Source of the DNA: Zeugodacus cucurbitae
Lineage: Eukaryota > Arthropoda > Insecta > Diptera > Tephritidae
DNA length: 64,000 nucleotides
Reading direction: 5' to 3'
Assembly: GCF_028554725.1 (NCBI RefSeq)
Contig: NC_071670.1
Location: 22,748,001-22,812,000 of the forward strand
Position numbers and translations under genes: made by a program. Positions within the stretch are counted from its first letter, which is position 1. The number at the start of each line of letters is the position of its first letter. The notes below the pieces were generated by a model. That model saw only the letters and a list, made by a program, of their open reading frames with translations. It was not told the DNA's origin and made no database searches. Shown here one piece after another: positions 29,101-43,430 of this stretch.

Positions 29101-32100
29101 ACTTTGATCCTAAATCTGATTATGAATAAATGTTATTTATGTTTCTTTTTGTCGATAAACAACTTGCAAGAAAGTGAACTTTGCTCATAAATCTGATAAA
29201 ACTCAAATTATTATTTGTCGAAAATTTTGTTTGCAAGAAAGTGAACTTTGATCCTAAATCTGATTATGAATAAATGTTATTTATGTTTCTTTTTGTCGAT
29301 AAACAACTTGCAAGAAAGTGAACTTTGATTTTAAATCTGATAAAATACGAAATAAATGACTATGACTTAATATTCTTTATGTTTTTATTTGTCGATATTC
29401 AACTTGCAAAAAAGTGAACTTTAATCTTAAGTGTGATAAAATACATAATAAATGATTATGAATAAATATGTATATATGTTTCTATTTGTCGATAAACAAC
29501 TTGCAAGTAAGTGAACTTTGTTCTTAAATCTGATAAAAATACAATATAATTGATTATGAATAAATGTTATTTATGTTTCTATTTGTAGATAAACAACTAG
29601 CAAGAAAGTGAAGTTTTATCTTAAATCTGATAAAACTCAAAATAAATGATTATGAATAAATGTTCTTTACGTTTCTATTTGTCGATAAACAACTTGCAAG
29701 AAAGGGAACTTTGATCTTAAATCTGATACAAATACAAAATAAATGATTATAAATAAATGTTTTTTATGTTTCTATTTGTCGATAACCAACTTGCTAGAAA
29801 GTGAACTTTGATCTTAAATGTGATAAAATACAAAATAAATGATTATGAATAAATATTCTTTATGTTTTTATTTGACGATATTCAACTTGCAAGAAAGTGA
29901 ACTTTGCTCATAAATCTGCGAAAGCTCAAATTAAATGATTAGGAATAAATTTTCTTTATGTTTTTCTTTGTCGATAAACAACTTGCAAGTAAGTGAACTT
30001 TGTTCTTAAATCTGATAAAAATACAATATAATTGATTATGAATAAATGTTATTTATGTTTCAATTTGTAGATAAACAACTAGCAAGAAAGTGAGGTTTTA
30101 TCTTAAATCTGATAAAAATACAAAATAAATGATTATGGATAAATGTTCTTTATTCTTCTAATTGTCTATAAACAACTTTCACAAAAGTGAATTTTGTTCT
30201 TAAATCTGATAAAAATACAATATAAATGACTATGAATAAATGTTTTTTATGTTTTATTTGTTGATAAGCAACTAGCAAGATAGTGAAATTTGTTCTTCAA
30301 TCTGAGAAAACTCAAAATAAATGATTATGAATAAATGTTCTTTATGTTTCTATTTGTCGATAAACAACTAGCAAGAAAGTGAACTTTGATCATAAATCTG
30401 ATAAAACTCAAATTATTATTTGTCGAAAATTTTGTTTGCAAGAAAGTGAACTTTGATCCTAAATCTGATTATGAATAAATGTTATTTATGTTTCTTTTTG
30501 TCGATAAACAACTTGCAAGAAAGTGAACTTTGCTCATAAATCTGATAAAACTCAAATTATTATTTGTCGAAAATTTTGTTTGCAAGAAAGTGAACTTTGA
30601 TCCTAAATCTGATTATGAATAAATGTTATTTATGTTTCTTTTTGTCGATAAACAACTTGCAAGAAAGTGAACTTTGCTCATAAATCTGATAAAATACTAA
30701 ATAAATGATTATGAATAAATATTCTTTATGTTTCTATTTGTCAATATTCAACTAGCAAGAAAGTGAACTTTGATATTAAATGTGATAAAATACAAAATAA
30801 ATGATTATGAATAAACATTCTTTATGTTTTTATTTGTCGATATTTAACCGGCAGGAAAGTGAACTTTGATCTTAAATGTGATAAAATACAAAATAAACGA
30901 TTATGAATAAATGTTCGTTATGTTTCTATTTGTCGATAAACAACTTGCACTAAAGTGAAATTTGATATTAAATGTGATAAAATACAAAATAAATGATTTT
31001 GAATAAACATTCTTTATGTTTTTATTTGTCGATATTTAACTTGCAAGAAAGTGAACTTTGATCACAAATCTGATAAAATACAAAATAAATAATTATGAAT
31101 AACATTCTTTATGTTTTTATTTTTAATATTCAACTTGCAAGAAAGTGAACTTTGATCTTAAATGTTATAAAATACAAAATATATGATTATGAATAAATGT
31201 TCTTTATGTTTTTATTTGTCAATATTAAACTTGCAAGAAAGTGAACTTTGATCATAAATCTGATAAAAATACAAAATAAATGATTATGAATAAACATTCT
31301 TTATGTTTTTATTTTTAATATTCAACTTGCAAGAATGTGAACTTGATCATAAATCTGATAAAAATACAAAATAAATGATTATCAATAAACATTCTTTATG
31401 TTTCTATTTGTCGATATTCAACTTTTAAGAAAGGGAACTTTGATCTTAAATGTGATAAAATACAAAATAAATGATTATGAATAAACATTCTTTATGTTTT
31501 TATTTGTCAATATTCATCTTGCAAAAATGTGAACTTGATCATAAATCTGATAAAAATACAAAATAAATGATTATGAATAAACATTCTTTATGTTTCTATC
31601 TGTCGATAAACAACTTGCAAGAAAGTGAACTTTGATATTAAATGTGATAAAATACAAAATAAATGATTATGAAAAAACATTATTTATGCTTTTATTTGTC
31701 GATATTTAACTGGCAGGAAAGTGAACTTTGATCTTAAATATGATAAAATACAAAATAAATGATTATGAATAAATGTTCTTTATGTTTTTATTTGTCAATA
31801 TTCAACTTGCTAGAATGTGAACTTTGATAATAAATGTGATAAAATACAAAATAAATGATTATGAATAAAGAAAGTGAACTTTGATCTTAAATGTGATAAA
31901 ATACAAAATAAATGATTATGAATAAATGTTCTTTATGTTTCTATTTGTCGATAAACAACTTGCACGAAAGTGAAATTTGATCTTAAATCTGATAAAATAC
32001 TAAATAAATGATTATGAATAAATATTCTTAATGTTTATATTTGTCAATATTCAACTAGCAAGAAAAACTTCACTTTTCCTTAAATCTGATAAAAATACAA

Positions 32101-35100
32101 AATAAATGATTATGGATAAATGTTCTTTATTCTTCTATTTCTCTATAAACAACTTTCACGAAAGTGAACTTTGTTCTTAAATCTGATAAAAATACAATAT
32201 AAATGACTATGAATAAATGTTTTTTATGTTTTATTTGTTGATAAGCAACTAGCAAGAAAGTGAAATTTGATCTTCAATCTGAGAAAACTCAAAATAAATG
32301 ATTATGAATAAATGTTCTTAATGTTTCTATTTGTCGATAAACAACTAGCAAGAAAGTGAACTTTGATCATAAATCTGATAAAACTCAAATTATTATTTGT
32401 CGAAAATTTTGTTTGCAAGAAAGTGAACTTTGATCCTATATCTGATTATGAATAAATATTATTTATGTTTCTTTTTGTCGATAAACAACTTGCAAGAAAG
32501 TGAACTTTGCTCATAAATCTGTGAAAGTTCCAAATAAATGATTAGGAATAAAATACAAAATAAATGATTATGAATAAAGATTCTTTATGTTTTTTTCTGA
32601 CGATATTCAACTTGCAAGAATGGGAGCTTTGATCATAAATCTGCGATAGCTCAAATTAAATGATTAGGAATAAATCTTCTTTATGTTTTTCTTTGTCGAT
32701 ATGAACTTGCAAGAAAGTGAACTTTAATTTTAAGTGTGATAAAATACATAATAAATGATTATGAATAAATATGTATATATGTTTGTTTATAAACAACTTG
32801 CACGAAAGTGAAGAAGTTTAGAAAATAAACTTTGATCTTAAATCTGATAAAATACAAAATAAATGATTATGAATAAAGATTCTTAACGTTTTTTTGACGA
32901 TATTCAACTTGCAAGAAAGTGAACTTTGCTCATAAATCTGCGAAAGCTCAAAATAAATGATTATGAATAAATCTTCTTTATGTTTTTCTTTGTCGATATG
33001 AACTTGCAAGAAAGTGAACTTTGATTTTAAATCTGATAAAATACGAAATAAATGACTATGACTTAATATTCTTTATGTTTTTATTTGTCGATATTCAACT
33101 TGCAAAAAAGTGAACTTTAATCTAAGTGTGATGAAATACATAATAAATGATTATGAATAAATATGTATATATGTTTCTATTTGTCGATAAACAACTTGCA
33201 AGTAAGTGAACTTTGTTCTTAAATCTGATAAAAATACAACATAATTGATTATGAATAAATGTTATTTATGTTTCTATTTGTAGATAGACAACTAGCAAGA
33301 AAGTGAAGTTTTATCTTAAATCTGATAAAACTCAAAATAAATGATTATGAATAAATGTTCTTTACGTTTCTATTTGTCGATAAACAACTTGCAAGAAAGG
33401 GAACTTTGATCTTAAATCTGATACAAATACAAAATAAATGATTATAAATAAATGTTTTTTATGTTTCTATTTGTCGATAACCAACTTGCTAGAAAGTGAA
33501 CTTTGATCTTAAATGTGATAAAATACAAAATAAATGATTATGAATAAATATTCTTTATGTTTTTATTTGACGATATTCAACTTGCAAGAAAGTGAACTTT
33601 GCTCATAAATCTGCGAAAGCTCAAATTAAATGATTAGGAATACATTTTCTTTATGTTTTTCTTTGTCGATAAACAACTTGCAAGTAAGTGAACTTTGTTC
33701 TTAAATCTGATAAAAATACAATATAATTGATTATGAATAAATGTTATTTATGTTTCAATTTGTAGATAAACAACTAGCAAGAAAGTGAGGTTTTATCTTA
33801 AATCTGATAAAAATACAAAATAAATGATTATGGATAAATGTTCTTTATTCTTCTAATTGTCTATAAACAACTTTCACAAAAGTGAATTTTGTTCTTAAAT
33901 CTGATAAAAATACAATATAAATGACTATGAATAAATGTTTTTTATGTTTTATTTGTTGATAAGCAACTAGCAAGATAGTGAAATTTGTTCTTCAATCTGA
34001 GAAAAGTCAAAATAAATGATTATGAATAAATGTTCTTTATGTTTCTATTTGTCGATAAACAACTAGCAAGAAAGTGAACTTTGATCATAAATCTGATAAA
34101 ACTCAAATTATTATTTGTCGAAAATTTTGTTTGCAAGAAAGTGAACTTTGATCCTAAATCTGATTATGAATAAATGTTATTTATGTTTCTTTTTGTCGAT
34201 AAACAACTTGCAAGAAAGTGAACTTTGCTCATAAATCTGATAAAACTCAAATTATTATTTGTCGAAAATTTTGTTTGCAAGAAAGTGAACTTTGATCCTA
34301 AATCTGATTATGAATAAATGTTATTTATGTTTCTTTTTGTCGATAAACAACTTGCAAGAAAGTGAACTTTGCTCATAAATCTGATAAAATACTAAATAAA
34401 TGATTATGAATAAATATTCTTTATGTTTCTATTTGTCAATATTCAACTAGCAAGAAAGTGAACTTTGATATTAAATGTGATAAAATACAAAATAAATGAT
34501 TATGAATAAACATTCTTTATGTTTTTATTTGTCGATATTTAACCGGCAGGAAATTGAACTTTGATCTTAAATGTGATAAAATACAAAATAAACGATTATG
34601 AATAAATGTTCGTTATGTTTCTATTTGTCGATAAACAACTTGCACTAAAGTGAAATTTGATATTAAATGTGATAAAATACAAAATAAATGATTTTGAATA
34701 AACATTCTTTATGTTTTTATTTGTCGATATTTAACTTGCAAGAAAGTGAACTTTGATCACAAATCTGATGAAATACAAAATAAATAATTATGAATAACAT
34801 TCTTTATGTTTTTATTTTTAATATTCAACTTGCAAGAAAGTGAACTTTGATCTTAAATGTTATAAAATACAAAATAAATGATTATGAATAAATGTTCTTT
34901 ATGTTTTTATTTGTCAATATTAAACTTACAAGAAAGTGAACATTGATCATAAATCTGATAAAAATACAAAATAAATGATTATGAATAAACATTCTTTATG
35001 TTTTTATTTTTAATATTCAACTTGCAAGAATGTGAACTTGATCATAAATCTGATAAAAATACAAAATAAATGATTATGAATAAACATTCTTTATGTTTCT

Positions 35101-37350
35101 ATTTGTCGATATTCAACTTGCAAGAATGGGAACTTTGATCTTAAATGTGATAAAATACAAAATAAATGATTATGAATAAACATTCTTTATGTTTTTATTT
35201 GTCGATATTCAACTTGCAAGAAAGGGTACTTTGATCTTAAATGTGATGAAATACAAAATAAATGATTATGAATAAATGTTCTTTATGTTTTTATTTGTCA
35301 ATATTCAACTTGCAAGAATGTGAACTTGATCATAAATCTAATAAAAATACAAAATAAATGATTATGAATAAACATTCTTTATGTTTCTATCTGTCGATAA
35401 ACAACTTGCAAGAAATTGAACCTTGATATTAAATGTGATAAAATACAAAATAAATGATTATAAATAAACATTATTTATGCTTTTATTTGTCGATATTTAA
35501 CTGGCAGGAAAGTGAACTTTGATCTTAAATATGATAAAATACAAAATAAATGATTATGAATAAATGTTCTTTATGTTTTTATTTGTCAATATTCAACTTG
35601 CTAGAATGTGAGCTTTGATAATAAATGTGATAAAATACAAAATAAATGATTATGAATAAAGAAAGTGAACTTTGATCTTAAATGTGATAAAATACAAAAT
35701 AAATGATTATGAATAAATTTTCTTTATGTTTCTATTTGTCGATAAACAACTTGCACGAAAGTGAAATTTGATCTTAAATCTGATAAAATACTAAATAAAT
35801 GATTATGAATAAATATTCTTTATGTTTCTATTTGTCAATATTCAACTAGCAAGAAAAACTTCACTTTTCCTTAAATCTGATAAAAATACAAAATAAATGA
35901 TTATGGATAAATGTTCTTTATTCTTCTATTTCTCTATAAACAACTTTCACGAAAGTGAACTTTGTTCTTAAATCTGATACAAATACAATATAAATGACTA
36001 TTAATAAATGTTTTTTATGTTTTATTTGTTGATAAGCAACTAGCAAGAAAGTGAAATTTGATCTTCAATCTGAGAAAACTCAAATTATTATTTGTCGAAA
36101 ATTTTGTTTGCAAGAAAGTGAACTTTGATCCTAAATCTGATTATGAATAAATGTAATTTATGTTTCTTTTTGTCGATAAACAACTTGCAAGAAAGTGAAC
36201 TTTGCTCATAAATCTGATAAAACTCAAATTATTATTTGTCGAAAATTTTGTTTGCAAGAAAGTGAACTTTGATCCTAAATCTGATTATGAATAAATGTTA
36301 TTTATGTTTCTTTTTGTCGATAAACAACTTGCAAGAAAGTGAACTTTGCTCATAAATCTGATAAAATACTAAATAAATGATTATGAATAAATATTCTTTA
36401 TGTTTCTATTTGTCAATATTCAACTAGCAAGAAAGTGAACTTTGATATTAAATGTGATAAAATACAAAATAAATGATTATGAACAAACATTCTTTATGTT
36501 TTTATTTGTCGATATTTAACCGGCAGGAAAGTGAACTTTGATCTTAAATGTGATAAAATACAAAATAAGCGATTATGAATAAATGTTCGTTATGTTTCTA
36601 TTTGTCGAAAAACAACTTGCACTAAAGTGAAATTTCATATTAAATGTGATAAAATACAAAATAAATGATTTTGAATAAACATTCTTTATGTTTTTATTTG
36701 TCGATATTTAACTTGCAAGAAAGTGAACTTTGATCACAAATCTGATAAAATACAAAATAAATAATTATGAATAACATTCTTTATGTTTTTATTTTTAATA
36801 TTCAACTTGCAAGAAAGTGAACTTTGATATTAAATGTTATAAAATACAAAATAAATGATTATGAATAAACATTCTCTATGTTTTTATTTTTAATATTCAA
36901 CTTGCAAGAATGTGAACTTGATCATAAATCTGATAAAAATACAAAATAAATGTTTATGAATAAACATTCTTTATGTTTCTATTTATCGATATTCAACTTG
37001 CAAGAATGGGAACTTTGATCTTAAATGTGATAAAATACAAAATAAATGATTATGAATAAACATTCTTTATGTTTTTATTTGTCGATATTCAACTTGCAAG
37101 AAAGGGAACTTTGATCTTAAATGTGATAAAATACAAAATAAATGATTGTAAATAAATGTTCTTTATGTTTTTATTTGTCAATATTCAACTTGCAAGAATG
37201 TGAACTTGATCATAAATCTGATAAAAATACAAAATAAATGATTATGAATAAACATTCTTTATGTTTCTATCTGTCGATAAACAACTTGCAAGAAAGTGAA
37301 CTTTGATATTAAATGAGATAAAATACAAAATAAATGATTATGAATAAACA
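18637..37350. repeat. Higher-order repeat ladder with variable unit length (5.19, 2.67, 5.19, 3.79, 1.88 kb)
   Basis: The same marker occurs at 18637, 23827, 26492, 31680, 35471 and 37351. Units at 18637 and 26492 are 5,190 and 5,188 bp. The 23827 unit is 2,665 bp, shorter by 2,523 bp because of a single deletion joined at 24560/24561. The 31680 unit lacks roughly 1.5 kb relative to the one before it, joined near 34,381, and has gained one extra ~95-bp monomer near 35.2 kb. A second marker, AAATCTGATAAAATACTAAA preceded by GCTCAT, gives a parallel series beginning near 9.8, 17.55, 22.84, 25.5, 30.7, 34.4 and 36.4 kb. Adjacent units look nearly identical, which indicates recent homogenisation. 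Confidence 0.85.
28897..29330. repeat. ~144-bp sub-repeat of two shortened monomers (representative cluster)
   Basis: CAAATTATTATTTGTCG starts at 28917, 29060 and 29204, giving a 143-144-bp period. The sub-repeat contains two truncated monomers. One has lost the AAATGATTATGAATAAATG and TTCTTTATG segments and reads AACTCAAATTATTATTTGTC. The other lacks the ATAAAATACAAAATAAA segment and reads CCTAAATCTGATTATGAA. Similar clusters of two or three copies lie near 9.5-9.8, 13.3-13.65, 21.05-21.45, 22.5-22.8, 25.2-25.5, 30.4-30.65, 34.1-34.35 and 36.1-36.35 kb. Copy number differs between higher-order units. Confidence 0.8.
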
Positions 37351-39074
37351 TTATTTATGCTTTTATTTGTCGATATTTAACTGGCAGGAAAGTGAACTTT
37401 GATTTTAAATCTGATAAAATACGAAATAAATGACTTTGAGTAAATATTTTTTATGTTTTTATTTGTCGATATTCAACTTGCAAGTAAGTGAACTTTGATC
37501 TTAAATCTTATAAAAATACAAAATAAATGATTATGGATAAATGTTCTTTATTCTTCTATTTGTTTATAAACAACTTGCACGAAAGTGAAGAAGTTTAGAA
37601 AGTAAACTTTGATCTTAAATCTGATAAAATACAAAATAAATGATTATGAATAAAGATTCTTTATGTTTCTATTTGTAGATAAACAACTAGCAAGAAAGTG
37701 AAGTTTTACCTTAAATCTGATAAAAATACAAAATAAATGATTATGGATAAATGTTCTTTATTCTTCTATTTGTCTATAAACAACTTTCACGAAAGTGAAC
37801 TTTGTTCTTAAATCTGATAAATATACAATATAAATGACTATGAATAAATGTTTTTTATGTTTTATTTGTTGATAAGCAACTAGCAAGAAAGTGAAATTTG
37901 ATCTTCAATCTGGGAAAACTCAAAATAAATGATTATGAATTATTGTTCTTTATGTTTCTATTTGTCGATAAACACCTAGCAAGAAAGTGAACTTTGATCA
38001 TAAATCTGATAAAACTCAAATTATTATTTGTCGAAAATTTTGTTTGCAAGAAAGTGAACTTTGATCCTAAATCTGTTTATGAATAAATGTTATTTATGTT
38101 TCTTTTTGTCGATAAACAACTTGCAAGAAAGTGAACTTTGCTCATAAATCGGCGAAAGCTCCAAATAAATGATTAGGAATAAAATACAAAATAAATGATT
38201 ATGAATAAAGATTCTTTATGTTTTTTTCTGACGATATTCAACTTGCAAGAAAGTGAACTTTGATCATAAATCTGCGAAAGCTCAAATTAAATGATTAGGA
38301 ATAAATCTTCTTTATGTTTTTCTTTGTCGATATGAACTTGCCCGAAAGTGAACTTTGATTTTAAATCTGATAAAATAAGAAATAAATGACTATGAATAAA
38401 TATTTTTTATGTTTTTATTTGTCGATATTCAACTTGCAAGAAAGTGAACTTTGATCTTAAATCTGATAAAAATACAAAATAAATGATTTGTGATAAATGT
38501 TCTTTATATTTGTTGATAAACAACTTGCACGAAAGTGAAGAAGTTAAAAAAGTAAACTTTGATCTTAAATCTGATAAAATACAAAATAAATGATTATGAA
38601 TAAAGATTCTTTATGTTTTATTTGACGATATTCAACTTGCAAAAAAGTGAACTTTGATCATAAGTGTGATAAAATACATAATAAATGATTATGAATAAAT
38701 ATTCTTTATGTTTCTATTTGTCGATAAACAACTTGCAAGTAAGTGAACTTTGTTCTTAAATCTGATAAAATACGAAATAAATGACTATGACTAAATATTC
38801 TTTATGTTTTTATTTGTCGATATTCAACTTGCAAAAAAGTGAACTTTGATCATAAGTGTGATAAAATACATAATAAATGATTATGAATAAATATTCTTAG
38901 TATTCTATTATTAGTCGATAAACAACTTGCAAGTAAGTGAACTTTGTTCTTAAATCTGATAAAAATACAATATAATTGATTATGAATAAATGTTATTTAT
39001 GTTTCTATTTGTAGATAAACAACTAGCAAGAAAATGAAGTTTCATCTTAAATCTGATAAAACTCAAAATAAATG

Positions 39075-39093
39075 TTCATAATCATTCATAATC
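39075..39093. other. Micro-inversion creating TTCATAATCATTCATAATC
   Basis: The usual monomer reads AAATGATTATGAATAAATG. Here two reversed copies of GATTATGAA appear instead, between AAATAAATG and AAATGTTCTTTACG. The same unusual 19-bp sequence and flanks are found again at 42260-42278, 3,185 bp away, so the variant was copied as part of a longer block. Confidence 0.75.
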
Positions 39094-40440
39094 AAATGTT
39101 CTTTACGTTTCTATTTGTCGATAAACAACTTGCAGGAAAGGGAACTTTGATCTTAAATATGATACAAATACAAAATAAATGATTATAAATAAATGTTTTT
39201 TATGTTTCTATTTGTCGATAACCAACTTGCTAGAAAGTGAACTTTGATCTTAAATGTGATAAAATACAAAATAAATGATTATGAATAAATATTCTTTATG
39301 TTTTTATTTGACGATATTCAACTTGCAAGAAAGTGAACTTTGCTCATAAATCTGCGAAAGCTCCAAATAAATGATTAGGAATAAAATACAAAATAAATGA
39401 TTATGAATAAAGATTCTTTATGTTTTTATCTGACGATATTCAACTTGCAAGAAAGTGAACTTTGATCATAAATCTGCGAAAGCTCAAATTAAATGATTAG
39501 GAATAAATCTTCTTTATGTTTTTATTTGTCGATATTCAACTTGCAAGTAAGTGTACTTTGATCTTAAATCTGATAAAAATACAAAATAAATGATTAGTGA
39601 TAAATGTTCTTTATTCTTCTATTTGTTTTTAAACAACTTGCACGAAAGTGAAGAAGTTCAGAAAGTAAACTTTGATCTTAAATCTGATAAAATACAAAAT
39701 AAATGATTATGAATAAAGATTCTTTATGTTTTTATTTGACGATATTCAACTTGCAAGAAAGTGAACTTTGCTCATAAATCTGCGAAAGCTCAAAATAAAT
39801 GATTATGAATAAATCTTCTTTATGTTTTTCTTTGTCGATATGAACTTGCAAGTAAGTGAACTTTGATTTTAAATCTGTTAAAATACGAAATAAATGACTA
39901 TGAATAAATATTCTTTATGTTTTTATTTGTCGATATTCAACTTTCAAGAAAGTGAACTGTGATCTTAAGTGTGATAAAATACAAAATAAATGATTATGAA
40001 TAAATATTCTTTATGTTTCATTTATCGATAAACAGCTTGCAAGTAAGTGAACTTTGTTCTTAGATCTGATAAAAATACAATATAATTGATTATGAATAAA
40101 TGTTATTTATGTTTCTATTTGTAGATAAACAACTAGCAAGAAAGTGAAATTTTATCTTAAATCTGATAAAAATACAATATAAATGACTATGAATAAATGT
40201 TCATTATGTTTCTATATGTCGATAAACAACCAGCAAGAAAGTGAACTTTGATCTTAAATGTGATAAAATACAAAATAAATGATTATGAATAAATATTCTT
40301 TATGTTTTTATTTGACGATATTCAACTTGCAAGAAAGTGAACTTTGATCATAAATCTGCGAAAGCTCAAATTAAAAGATTCAGAATAAATCTTCTTTATG
40401 TTTTTCTTTGTCGATATGAACTTGCACGAAAGTGAACTTT

Positions 40441-42002
40441 AATTTTAAATCTGATAAAATAAGAAATAAATGACTTTGAATAAATATTTTTTATGTTTTT
40501 ATTTGTCGATATTCAACTTGCAAGTAAGTGAACTTTGATCTTAAATCTTATAAAAATACAAAATAAATGATTAGTGATAAATGTTCTTTATTCTTCTATT
40601 TGTTTATAAACAACTTGCACAAAAGTGAAGAAGTTTAGAAAGTAAACTTTGATCTTAAATCTGATAAAATACAAAATAAATGATTATGAATAAATATTCT
40701 TTATGTTTCTATTTGTAGATAAACAACTAGCAAGAAAGTGAAGTTTTACCTTAAATCTGATAAAAATACAAAATAAATGATTATGGATAAATGTTCTTTA
40801 TTCTTCTATTTGTCTATAAACAACTTTCACGAAAGTGAACTTTGTTCTTAAATCTGATAAATATACAATATAAATGACTATGAATAAATGTTTTTTATGT
40901 TTTATTTGTTGATAAGCAACTAGCAAGAAAGTGAAATTTGATCTTCAATCTGGGAAAACTCAAAATAAATGATTATGAATTAATGTTCTTTATGTTTCTA
41001 TTTGTCGATAAACACCTAGCAAGAAAGTGAACTTTGATCATAAATCTGATAAAACTCAAATTATTATTTGTCGAAAATTTTGTTTGCAAGAAAGTGAACT
41101 TTGATCCTAAATCTGATTATGAATAAATGTTATTTATGTTTCTTTTTGTCGATAAACAACTTGCAAGAAAGTAAAATACAAAATAAATGATTATGAATAA
41201 AGATTCTTTATGTTTTTATCTGACGATATTCAACTTGCAAGAAAGTGAACTTTGATCATAATATGCGAAAGCTCAAATTAAATGATTAGGAATAAATCTT
41301 CTTTATGTTTTTATTTGTCGATATGAACTTGCACGAAAGTGAACTTTAATTTTAAATCTGATAAAATAAGAAATAAATGACTTTGAATAAATATTTTTTA
41401 TGTTTTTATTTGTCGATATTCAACTTGCAAGTAAGTGAACTTTGATCTTAAATCTTATAAAAATACAAAATAAATGATTAGTGATAAATGTTCTTTATTC
41501 TTCTATTTGTTTATAAACAACTTGCACAAAAGTGAAGAAGTTTAGAAAGTAAACTTTGATCTTAAATCTGATAAAATACAAAATAAATGATTATGAATAA
41601 ATATTCTTTATGTTTCTATTTGTAGATAAACAACTAGCAAGAAAGTGAAGTTTTACCTTAAATCTGATAAAAATACAAAATAAATGATTATGGATAAATG
41701 TTCTTTATTCTTCTATTTGTCTATAAACAACTTTCACGAAAGTGAACTTTGTTCTTAAATCTGATAAATATACAATATAAATGACTATGAATAAATGTTT
41801 TTTATGTTTTATTTGTTGATAAGCAACTAGCAAGAAAGTGAAATTTGATCTTCAAACTGGGAAAACTCAAAATAAATGATTATGAATTAATGTTCTTTAT
41901 GTTTCTATTTGTCGATAAACACCTAGCAAGAAAGTGAACTTTGATCATAAATCTGATAAAACTCAAATTATTATTTGTCGAAAATTTTGTTTGCAAGAAA
42001 GT
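40441..42002. repeat. ~907-bp tandem duplication
   Basis: AATTTTAAATCTGATAAAAT followed by AAGAAATAAATGACTTTG starts at 40441 and 41348. GATTATGGATAAATG starts at 40779 and 41686. Both pairs are 907 bp apart. The second copy breaks off near 42,002, where it passes from GTTTGCAAGAAAGTGAAC to the GCTCATAAATCGGCG subtype. Confidence 0.8.
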
Positions 42003-42259
42003 GAACTTTGCTCATAAATCGGCGAAAGCTCCAAATAAATGATTAGGAATAAAATACAAAATAAATGATTATGACTAAATATTCTTTATGTTTCATTTGT
42101 CGATAAACAGCTTGCAAGTAAGTGAACTTTGTTCTTAGATCTGATAAAAATACAATATAATTGATTATGAATAAATGTTATTTATGTTTCTATTTGTAGA
42201 TAAACAACTAGCAAGAAAATGAAGTTTTATCTTAAATCTGATAAAACTCAAAATAAATG

Positions 42260-42278
42260 TTCATAATCATTCATAATC
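42260..42278. other. Second copy of the TTCATAATCATTCATAATC micro-inversion
   Basis: Identical to 39075-39093 with the same flanking sequence (AAATAAATG before, AAATGTTCTTTACG after). It marks a duplication between the 39-kb and 42-kb regions. Confidence 0.75.
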
Positions 42279-42999
42279 AAATGTTCTTTACGTTTCTATT
42301 TGCCGATAAACAACTTGCACGAAAGGGAACTTTGATTATGAATAAATATTCTTTATGTTTTTATTTGACGATATTCAACTTGCAAGAAAGTGAACTTTGC
42401 TCATAAATCTGCGAAAGCTCCAAATAAATGATTAGGAATAAAATACTATGACTAAATATTCTTTATGTTTTTATTTGTCGATATTCAACTTTCAAGAAAG
42501 TGAAGTTTTATCTTAAATCTGATAAAAATACAATATAAATGACTATGAATAAATGTTCATTATGTTTCTATATGTCGATAAACAACCAGCAAGAAAGTGA
42601 ACTTTGATCTTAAATGTGATAAAATACAAAATAAATGATTATGAATAAATATTCTTTATGTTTTTATTTGACGATATTCAACTTGCAAGAAAGTGAACTT
42701 TGCTCATAAATCTGCGAAAGCTCCAAATAAATGATTAGGAATAAAATACAAAATAAATGATTATGAATAAAGATTCTTAATGTTTTTATCTGACGATATT
42801 CAACTTGCAAGAAAGTGAACTTTGATCATAAATCTGCGAAAGCTCAAATTAAATGATTAGGAATAAATCTTTTTTATGTTTTTCTTTGTCGATAAACAAC
42901 TTGCAAGCAAGTGAACTTTGTTCTTAAATCTGATAAAAATACAATATAATTGATTATGAATAAATGTTATTTATGTTTCTATTTGATTTTAAATCTGAT

Positions 43000-43430
43000 A
43001 AAATAAGAAATAAATGACTATGAATAAATATTTTTTATGTTTTTATTTGTCGATATTCAACTTGCAAGTAAGTGAACTTTGATCTTAAATCTGATAAAAA
43101 TACAAAATAAATGATTAGTGATAAACGTTATTTATTCTTCTATTTGTTTATAAACCACTTGCACGAAAGTGAAGAAGTTTAGAAAGTAAACTTTGATCTT
43201 AAATCTGATAAAATACAAAATAAATGACTATGAATAAATATTTTTTATGTTTTTATTTGTCGATATTCAACTTGCAAGTAAGTGAACTTTGATCTTAAAT
43301 CTGATAAAAATACAAAATAAATGATTAGTGATAAACGTTATTGATTCTTCTATTTGTTTATAAACCACTTGCACGAAAGTGAAGAAGTTTAGAAAGTAAA
43401 CTTTGATCTTAAATCTGATAAAATACAAAA
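43000..43430. repeat. 210-bp tandem duplication
   Basis: ATAAACGTTATT within the GATTAGTGATAAACG subtype occurs at 43121 and 43331. The following ATAAACCACTTGCACGAAAG and AGAAGTTTAGAAAGTAAAC sequences are also repeated. The copies differ at TTTATTC against TTGATTC. The 210-bp spacing is about two monomers. Confidence 0.75.

Noticed and set aside
27630..33009. Two identical 63-codon minus-strand ORFs at 27630-27821 and 32818-33009
   Set aside because: They lie wholly inside satellite monomers and are identical only because they sit at the same place in 5,188-bp higher-order copies. Composition and lack of any domain speak against coding.
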